Shown here piece by piece: positions 56,132 through 64,000 of a stretch of 64,000 nucleotides of DNA. Origin of the DNA: Sphagnum compactum (lineage: Eukaryota > Bryophyta > Sphagnopsida > Sphagnales); assembly GCA_965153455.1 (NCBI GenBank), contig OZ234504.1:6448001-6512000 (forward strand), written 5' to 3'. The position numbers and the translations under genes were made by a program. The notes beneath the pieces were generated by a model that saw nothing but the letters and a program-made list of their open reading frames with translations, was not told the DNA's origin and made no database searches. Position 1 is the stretch's first letter, and every line of letters starts with the position of its first letter.

Positions 56132-58792
56132 TTAATGCTGCGCCCATGCCTTCCTGTCAGTTGGTGGCGGTGGCGGTGGTGGCGGCGGCGGCTGGTGCTG
56201 CTGAGAACTTGATCCACCACACTTCACCTTTGAGCCTGTACTCACCATCAGTACAAATGATAAGAGCAAAAAACATGCAGCATTAATGCACAGTATCAGT
56301 AGTAATTCAGTAAAGAAGATCATTTTAAGCTGCTGCTACTACATGAGGTTCATACAAATAGCTGTTGCTCTGCTGCTGCAAGTCAACAGCTGATCAGTTA
56401 AATACTGTATTGCAAGCTGTTGTAATGACAGTGCAGACCTGATGATCATCAGCTATCTTTGTTAGATGCAACAATATCTTGTCTATTGATCATGCACAGC
56501 AGGTTCTGATAAAGATGTGTAGGTTAAGTACTTCAATATGATTCACATGTATCAACACCTTTGTGTATCTTACTATAACGATGCTGGAATGTATGTTGCT
56601 AGTAATTATACATGTGCAAGATCATGTGTTGGAGGCGATTGCTGCAAGAATATGCATGTGTGTACCTTTTCGCTTTTGCCATGATTTGGATCTGGGGGCC
56701 TGATAAGGAGGATAATGGGAATAGTAATATGATCTCTGCAGCTGCTGGGATGTGCTTGCCAACTCATGGGGATGCGGATACTGGTCTGCAGGAGCCAAAT
56801 CTGCAGCTCTCATGTGATTTGGATTAGAGTTCATCTGGTTTGGAATGTCACGGATTCGGACGTGGTGCTGCTCCGGCTGGTGCAGCAGCTGCTGGCCGTG
56901 ATGATGATCCTGCCTGAATGCAGGTGGGACGTAATGTGGCATTACCGGAGCAGGCATGAAGTGATTTGGGTGATGGTGGTAGGCCGAAGGAGTACGAGCG
57001 GATGGAGTGCGTATGCCATTCGTCCTATATTCCTGCCTGAATGCAGGTGGGACGTAATGTGGCATTACCGGAGCAGGCGTGAAGTGATTTGGGTGATGGT
57101 GGTAGGCCGAAGGAGTACGAGCGGATGGAGTGCGTATGCCATTCGTCCAATATTCCTGCCTGAATGCAGGTGGGACGTAATGTGGCATTACCGGAGCAGG
57201 CGTGAAGTGATTTGGGTGATGGTGGTAGGCCGAAGGAGTACGAGCGGATGGAGTGCGTATACCATTCGTCCAATATTCCTGCCTGAATGCAGGTGGGACG
57301 TAATGTGGCATTACCGGAGCAGGCGTGAAATGATTTGGGTGATGGTGGTAGGGCGAAGGAGTACGAGCGGGTGGAGTGCGTATGCCATTCGTCCATATTG
57401 GACCGCCTGCTCTCCTTGAGTGGACCACTTGTTGTTGTTGTTGCTGCAGATGTGGTCGCGGCTGATGCTGGACGTGATAGGGCACCTGCTGCCGATGGGG
57501 TCCGGCTCCACCAGCCAGGACTGCCCGAAGCCAGGGGAAGTTGGGAGCAAGTGGTCGAGGTGGGAAAGTATTGAACATATTCCGATGAGCTGCTGCTGGA
57601 CCATGCAGAGGATTAAGATAATACTGTACTTGGGTTACTGCAACAGCTGCTGCCTGATGTGCAATTTCCGCGACGGCCCATAGAAATTGAGTGCTTTGGA
57701 ATATTGGAGCAGCAGCAGAAATTATGTGCTGCAGCGGGCCGGGAGGATGATGCTGTTGCGCTGCTGTTGCAACTCCCCATGCTGTAAATGCCTCGAGTTG
57801 ATGTGCATATTGCGCCTCAAGGATCGAAGTAAGCATTTGAGGCATGCGCGGGGGCGCTGCATCGGGCCTGCAAAAGCCGGGCATATGAGATGCTCGATGG
57901 AGCAATGATCTGCAGTTTCGAGCTGTTGCGGAATGCTCCTGATGATGGCTATGTAGGTGTGGTGGCAGCCCACGGTGCTGCATGGCCAGCCGATCACGGC
58001 ATCGTTGATGTTCAACATTCTGACGCATGAACCGCTGCTGCCGCTCTGCATACAAACCGGCCAGATCGTGCACTAGTCTCCACTGAAATGCGGCCATTGG
58101 GCCAGCTACCTCGCGGCGGGTGTGTCCTTCCTGAGTTGTAGTTCGCGCACCCACAACTCGTTGAGCACGCGATATCGAGTTACCGACGCGTGGAGCTGGA
58201 GTGTGTCGGTGGACTGCCGCTTGTCGATACACAGGGTCATCCACGCATGGAGCCAGATTGTCCATTGCTGCTTGAGCATTCTGCACAGAGCTATCCGCGC
58301 ATGGAGCTGGACTCAGGTCGGCTGCGCCCGCTTGAGCATACGAGGAGTCATCCAGGCATGGAGCTGGATTCATGTCGATTGCCGCTTGGGCATACACAGC
58401 TGGGTCATCCAGGCATGGATTCAGACTGTCGAATGGCGCTACAACATACACAGAGCTATCTAGGAATGTAGCTGGATTGATGTCGACTGCCACTTGAGCA
58501 TAGACAGCGTTGTCCACGCATGGAGCAGCAGCTGGACTGTCGATTGCCGCTTGTCCATCCTCAGAGCTATCCACGCATGGAGCTGGATTCATGTTGCCTG
58601 CCCCTTGATCATATACAGAGATATCCACGAATGTAGCAGCAGCTGCATTCATACCGATTGCGGCCGCTTGAGCAAGCACAGAGTTATCCACGCAAGGAGG
58701 ACCTGGATTCATGCCGATTGCCGCTTGAGAATACACAGAGTTATGCACGGATAGAGCAATTGGATTTTCGCCTGGCACCGCTCCAGCATTCC
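56132..58792 (-). CDS. Novel Ala/Pro/His/Gln-rich tandem-repeat protein
   Basis: I do not recognise this gene. Two exons join in phase: 58792-56666 (709 codons, acceptor ttgtag) and 56235-56132, which ends GSKVKCGGSSSQQHQ, ten Pro and TDRKAWAQH-stop. The N-terminal third is about ten degenerate ~19-residue repeats around C-V-D-x-S-V-Y-x-Q-A-A-x-x-M-N-P-A-P. The middle (about residues 205-450) is His/Gln/Ala/Arg-rich, with possible helical segments such as EAQYAHQLEAFTAWGVA. The C-terminal third has four almost identical 41-residue repeats (WTNGIRTPSARTPSAYHHHP then NHFTPAPVMPHYVPPAFRQ). A basic KSWQKRKG follows. The frame has no ATG before the repeats, so at least one upstream coding exon is needed; 59251 and upstream is a candidate. 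No signal peptide or membrane segment is seen. It looks like a disordered scaffold or nucleic-acid-binding protein; this is inference from composition only. Confidence 0.65.
56911..57402. repeat. Four 123-bp tandem repeats inside a coding exon
   Basis: The word tgcctgaatgcaggtgggac occurs at 56911, 57034, 57157 and 57280, exactly 123 bp apart. 123 is a multiple of three, so the repeat preserves the minus-strand reading frame (41 residues per unit). The copies differ at only a handful of bases, showing recent expansion or homogenisation. Confidence 0.97.
58195..58775. repeat. Degenerate ~57-bp coding repeats, about ten copies
   Basis: Plus-strand words such as atccacgcatggagctggat and catgtcgattgccgcttg recur about every 55-65 bp. 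On the minus strand they encode the C-V-D-x-S-V-Y-x-Q-A-A repeats of the tandem-repeat protein. Copies are much more diverged than the 123-bp repeats. Confidence 0.85.
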
Positions 58793-59250
58793 CTACAAGC
58801 CAAGAGTAGTAAGAATGTTATTTTCTCGAAGCCCTAAACGGCTCTTTGGGCGGGCTCTTGAAACAGCAGCTGTCATAGTCACTGACTCACTAGGGTTTCA
58901 AGGCTCTAGAGTCTATGCCTTTTATGATCCTTGAACAAGGAAAGGGAGATCATTTGTTTCCTTCAGGAATTCATCAGGGAACTGAAGGATTGCCCGAAAC
59001 TCGCAGGCTGAAGTGCATTATGCCCCAAAAAAGACACAAAACAAAACAGAACAAAAAATAATAATACTAAAACCAAAAACCTCAAACCTAAATTTTTTTA
59101 GAAAAAAATTTAAAGAAAAGAAAAAGGAGCATGTATCCTCTTTACTGGCTTTGAAGCTCACGATGTCGACTCGTGCAGGACTACGACATCATGAGGTCCT
59201 CTGCATCTAGAGAGCTGGAGCTGCAGTATAGTTGAGCTCTATTACTTTAC

Positions 59251-59360
59251 CTGCAGCAGCGACTGGAAGCCTCCGATCCCACGACGACCCAAGGTTCTTC
59301 AGAGCATTAAGCGCCTCTTCAGAACACGAAGCAACAAATTTCCCGAAGTTCTCCCGGTCT
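59251..59360 (-). other. Candidate upstream exon of the tandem-repeat protein gene
   Basis: The minus strand reads ENFGKFVASCSEEALNALKN then LGSSWDRRLPVAAA, and ends in phase 1 at GTAAAG (59250). This joins in phase to the acceptor at 58793, giving AAAGNAGAVPGENP. The residues look like a folded N-terminal segment. The left end (acceptor or start) is not clear, so the boundary at 59360 is a guess. Confidence 0.4.
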
Positions 59361-60486
59361 TTTCTTTACACTCTTCCTGTACAACTCTAGCAGGGTGGAG
59401 CATGACAGTGAAAACTACATGCTACAATAAGATGATCATCTCAACACCTGTATGAAACAACGTTAAAACATGAGAGCTGCATCATCGATCGACACATGCA
59501 CTACTGCAAGTGAGAAAGAAAATGTACCACGCTGCTGCATTGGTTTCACATATTCTACTGGTAGCCGAGAACAGAGAGCAATAACGTCTCCACGAAATGA
59601 TTATCTCCCTAGAAAAAACCAACAGCATGAACGACCTTCAAGTCACATATATGAGAACAGGTGCCGGAACTTTTGTTCCGACGGAAAAGGTGCGACAGTA
59701 TCCTTAAGCCTACCCCCCGTCCACTGTCATAACACACTCTCATAACTCATGCAGCGCTTAATTCAGACGCCATTGATCTCGTAGCTGCTGCTTCTACATC
59801 ATGTATATCACAACCTTCTCCTCAGTGTAAAACCACTCTTGTGGACGATTTAGCAACACAGCACCACGATGCTTAAAGGAAATAAGTATCACTCCATATA
59901 GCGTTTCCACGAGGATCAAGGATTCTCTAGAAAGGAAAACGACAATATAAACCATCACACGAAGAAGTGTGACGAGAATGTCGCAAAACTGAAACGACAA
60001 TAAAAGAAAGGTGATTGAAACGTACAGGAGTCGGTCATTAAGATCACCATAAACAGTCAGAGAGTTGCTGTCCTCAACTGTAGCTTAATTCTGCCCTGAG
60101 TCGTCCACTCGGGCCGTCTCTTGTAGATTTCCCTGGTCGGCCATCTAGGTCACACTCGCTCAAGAAATTGTAAGAAATAAGTATGTCCAGAGCAAGCTCG
60201 AAGGTCTTGCAAACCATTAACAAAAGATCAAGCTCACAGGAAACCTCAAAGGGAAAACAAAGGACCACCCTCATCAACAAGTCTTCTACTTTGGGCGAAA
60301 AAGTTGGGAATTAAAACATTTTTTCAGACTTGTAAATTGTGTTGTCTTAGGTAAAATGTGTTTTGCCACTTTTGTGACTTCAGAAATTGTTTTAAAGACG
60401 CACACATAGAAACATTGATCTGTTGTGGCATTGGGTGAACCATCATCTACCAGCCTTGGTACTCAATCTAAGTGGTGAAATTTTTG
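59361..60486. other. Spacer with unsupported open frames
   Basis: About 1.1 kb. A minus-strand frame near 59900-59800 reads FKHRGAVLLNRPQEWFYTEE but has no family I can name and no clear splice sites. It could hold more 5' exons of the repeat-protein gene. Confidence 0.3.
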
Positions 60487-60810
60487 GCAAATTTTCACCA
60501 CTTCCCAACAAAAAAAGAAAAAAAGAAGGGTAGTGTGAATCTTACAAAGGATTTTTTTTTTTCATAAAGGGCCCAAAGTTGCGATACTTAAAGGGGAAAA
60601 AAAACTGAAAACATCATATTTAGACAATAAATCCCAATTTTTCTTTTGGCAAATTTTAACAACTTCTAGGTGACAAAAAAAAGGGGATGGGCCGGGGTGG
60701 GGGCACTACAAACCCTACAAAGGATTTTTTTAAAGGAAAAATGGCCCAAGGTTGCCAAGTTTTTAGAGGAAAAAAACTCAAGTCACCATATTTCAACAAT
60801 GAGTTCCAGC
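60487..60810. repeat. Diverged ~161-bp direct tandem repeat
   Basis: Copy 1 starts ggcaaattttcaccacttc (60487) and copy 2 ggcaaattttaacaacttc (60648). Both continue with an A-rich stretch, a tacaaaggatttttt word, ggcccaa.gttgc, gggaaaaaaact and catattt.aacaat. A still weaker copy of the middle part occurs near 62555-62600. Confidence 0.75.
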
Positions 60811-60972
60811 ATATTGCCAAAACATAGCATGAATGAACTCAAATTTTCTAATATATTGTACAATGTGTCCTCTCTGACCTGTAGCCAAATTTTGCTAAGT
60901 TCTCTTGTCGGTGATCACCAACCCTCTTACCTCACAAAATTGAGAAAAAAAAACCCTGCAGGAACCATTGTA

Positions 60973-61105
60973 AAAACCCCAAAGTATTTTGGAATGCCTC
61001 TAGACATTATAAATATACCATCCTTAGAAAAAACCTTAAAGTTTTTTGGGTTGATTTAAAAACCCCAAAGTATTTTGGGTTGCTTCCAGACATTATAATC
61101 ATATG
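60973..61105. repeat. Short direct repeat, ~86-bp offset
   Basis: The word aaaaccccaaagtattttgg followed by .tgc.tc.agacattata occurs at about 60975 and 61061 in the same orientation. It lies within the same repeat-rich block as the 161-bp repeats and the dispersed unit at 60870-60950. Confidence 0.8.
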
Positions 61106-64000
61106 GTCCCCAGACTAAATAATATATTACTAGGGTATCCATGTCCAGACAAGAAACATTTCAGGCCCCAGGCTATACATAACCTCTAAGTTAGGCCTCA
61201 AGTGCAAGAAGGTGAAGATTTGGGTGTAGATGCTGGACCTTCACCCTGATCTTGTTTGTTTCCAGCCCTATGTATATGCCATTGTCATCTTCTTGGAATT
61301 CAGAATAGGAGGATAATGGAATAAAGGGGTAGGAGATAAGGGTATATATAGGTATCTGCTTCGACAATTGGTCAATGGGCGAGCATCTGTGGTCAAATGA
61401 GGCACGCAGTTTAGCAAGGCCGGTGGAGGATGCACACTCCATCCTACCTAGACAAATTTGAAGTTAAGCACCCTTGGCTGATAATAGTCAAGAGGGATGG
61501 GTAATCTTGTAAGGTTACAGGTCTGAGAAAGCACATAGAGTCCAATAACTTCTTGACAAGGTGAACCAAAAGAAAATGGGGTACAACTTTTCTTAGGCGA
61601 TGTCTGAAACCAAGAAAGAGAAACATACTCCATAAAAGTGACGTACCTGAATATGCTATGAGTATGCCAATGGCATATTCCATCTCACGCAAGCCAGTAC
61701 CCATCTGTCTAGAGTGGCCACCACCACCCGCACCTAGCAGCCTGCTGGCTGGTACCCTTTAGGTTTTCATCCTTTGAATGGAAATTTTACCAAAGGATGA
61801 TTTGTGTACACTGGTCTTGAAAACATATTTAAAACACACCTTCTCAAGACTTGTGGGAGCATTTGTGGTAACCTTCCTTCTTGTTGTACTTTAAGTGTGT
61901 AGGAAAGGAGACAAGCTCGGTTCTGGCTTCTCAACTCAGGCTAGCATAAAAAAGAAAACAGGAGTGAAAAGACTTTTCACACCAATCTGCTCTTGAGATG
62001 CCTTATTATCATTGTTGTTGTTGAATGGGATTGTTGGATATTACTTTATTTTTAGATTTTTAAAATTAAGCTGTTTTTGGTTAGGCATTAACATGTTTCC
62101 TATTTGAATAACACTGACCCCAGGTCCCACCACCATGAAACAAACTTTTTGAACTTATGTTGTATAGCTTGTCTCATATTGGAGCTATCAATGGTGATCC
62201 TGATGTTCAATAATGTCAACTGAACTTAATCGAGTTTGGTAGTTGAAGACATTTTGAAACCTGTTTACCATATCGTTTTTGCAAGGTGGTTTGGGCTTGG
62301 ACAATGTTGTACGTCATTAAGTACAATAATGTCATTCCTTCACACACTTTCTCAATCAGTCATTTAATTTGGGTTGAGGAAATTTGAAATTGGAATTAAC
62401 AAGGTCTTAAAATGATAGCAATGGGAAGTAACTCTAATCCCTATTATTCTCAAAGGCATACTTTTTCAAGAAGATATTTTGCACTTAAAGAGCAGTGTTT
62501 TTTTGGGTTTTTCTTTTACATTTTTTCACCTGAAAAGTATTTTGACACGTACAAAGGATTTTTGAGAAAAAGTGGCCCTAAAAAATAAAATGCCAGATTT
62601 CAAATTTTTTTTTGAAATTGCCTGATTTCTACAACAGGTTCCAGCAGGTAGCCAAAATAGAAAAGGGTTTTGAAATTCTTTTACATTCATCACATGAGTT
62701 GAAGCAAAAAAAAATTGTACAAGAGAGAATAATTAAATTTTATTATGCTTAAAACCAAATAAGAATTCTGAAAAAATGCCTGGATAAAACTCAAGGTGTC
62801 TTCTACCCAACAAGTGGTTTTGTTGCAAACTTGAAGATAGCAGTAAGAATGTCCAATGGTATTGATGACCAGATCCTACTCTTCACTCTTTTGGACCTAA
62901 CATCATGTTGAACTATTTTGGAAAACAAAACCCATGTCCATGATGTAAATGGGCCAAAGGAAGCAGCCCTATGATTTTGGAAGACCCTAATCTGTTACAA
63001 AATATTGAATTTAGGAATCTTTCCTTCCAGGTACAGAAAGTCATAATTCTCTAGGTGGAAAAGATTGTTTCTAAATTGTCCATATGAACTGGCAAGTGGT
63101 CACAAGGGGTGATGGGAGTTCCATAAGGGGTGTGCCTACTATTGCAACCTAGCTCTAGGTACCCTAACCCATTCTGATAATTTAGCAGCATTTGTACTTA
63201 GGTCTTTTTGAGCACTACAAGTTTTACACACACTTTTGACCCAGGTTTAAGTAACTATACGTTTCAAGAGTAGGATGTCCAGATACGTACTACTAGCTAA
63301 CCCACGACTGTGCATAAATGGAACTACTAAAGTCCATTCCGATATAAAAAACCCCTTGATTAAAAGTCAAATGCTGAAAAGAGGGGGGCTGGGATCAGAA
63401 GACGGCACCCGAAATTCTACAATAGTCCTACAAAGAACCTTTGACCACGTGTAAAGAATACACGTCGACAGTTCCCAGATGATGAGAGCTGCTTCCAAAT
63501 GTGTCGGTTCCATTCTCGACTACATTAGTAGCGCCATGAGGAGGAGATGATATTTAATGGGTTTTGTACACTTGTGAGTACTTTAAAATGAGAGGTAGCT
63601 GCACTTTTGTGAATGGTTGTGAGGGATGATTCACTGGATGGTTATTGCACACACTACCAGGCACTCCATCTACTTAGCTAGCAGATTGATTAAACGCACG
63701 CTCACCCCGGTACAAAATTAAGGGCTCGTGTCTTTTGTGAAAGATCAGGAACAGATAAAGACATTAAAGGAAAATATTAAAACATCCAGGAGAAACTTCT
63801 AACTTGATTATAGTTAATTAGTTTGCCCTAGTCAGTTTTTTTTTCAAGATTCACTTGTAGGAGCAAATGCTCTGCCAGGCACTTGTACGGTGCCAGACTT
63901 GTGCAAGGCATGGCAAAATGTGGCTAGTGCTGGCAACGTAACTGAAATTTAAATAAATAAAGAGTTTTTTGCTAAGGATTTTTTAAAACTATTTTTCGAA
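61106..64000. other. Right end of the window; no supported gene
   Basis: Mostly AT-rich spacer. A minus-strand frame at about 61704-61643 starts MGTGLREMEYAIGILIAYS and ends at a strong donor-like CAG|GTACGT. It could be a small first exon, but I found no partner exon. A plus-strand 23-codon frame at 63479-63550 (MMRAASKCVGSILDYISSAM then RRR) sits in a locally GC-richer patch; coding potential is unproven. Confidence 0.3.

Noticed and set aside
56766-57419. 217-codon plus-strand frame through the 123-bp repeats
   Set aside because: Antisense shadow of the minus-strand tandem-repeat protein; the 123-bp period keeps any stop-free frame open.
59860-59945. Minus-strand ILDPRGNAIWSDTYFL stretch reminiscent of channel proteins
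   Set aside because: Very short, no usable donor after it, and no neighbouring channel domains; likely coincidence.

Overview
This window is nuclear DNA from a land plant. It has spliced genes with ordinary GT-AG introns of about 100-1100 bp and a chloroplast-targeted peroxiredoxin Q. It also carries plant-specific proteins: a PHS1-type tubulin kinase/phosphatase and a PGSIP7/8-type GT8 glycosyltransferase. Three different broken transposons sit between the genes. I cannot name the species. A seedless plant (bryophyte, lycophyte or fern) is a guess from the compact introns, the LINE type and the divergent repeat protein; nothing in the sequence proves it.

Left part (1-9.5 kb). Seryl-tRNA synthetase lies on the minus strand, with only its N-terminal exons in the window. 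It is head-to-head with an unidentified, frameshifted coding relic and a 252-bp tandem repeat. A plus-strand gene for a DEDD 3'-5' exonuclease/KH-domain protein follows (about 3.5 or 4.7 to 8.1 kb). The middle left (9.6-18.8 kb) is repetitive and is dominated by a decayed Helitron (about 10.4-15.56 kb). That element has a recognisable 3' hairpin and CTAG end, but it has lost the helicase Walker motifs.

Centre (18.8-31.2 kb). Two minus-strand genes lie in tandem: PHS1 (13 exons reconstructed with consistent splice phases, about 1115 codons) and the GT8 glycosyltransferase (5 exons, about 560 residues). A 53-57 bp minisatellite lies just beyond the 3' end of the second gene. From 34.6 to 38.3 kb there is a dead LINE with endonuclease and reverse transcriptase. 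A 23-bp-stem inverted repeat at 39.35 kb and several dispersed repeats follow. The peroxiredoxin Q gene (42.5-45.2 kb, minus, 4 exons) closes the gene-bearing centre.

Right part (45.6-64 kb). A very AT-rich block contains a hAT transposase relic on the minus strand, split by at least two insertions. At 56.1-58.8 kb there is a large minus-strand exon for a protein I cannot assign to any family. It is built of about ten degenerate ~19-residue N-terminal repeats and four nearly identical 41-residue His/Pro-rich C-terminal repeats. This is the most novel-looking gene in the window. The rest is repeat-rich DNA with no gene I can support.

The intact-looking genes do not form a pathway. They cover translation, RNA/DNA 3'-end processing, cortical microtubule control, glycosylation and plastid peroxide detoxification, and look like an ordinary plant gene neighbourhood diluted by transposons. 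I found no tRNA, rRNA or CRISPR array.
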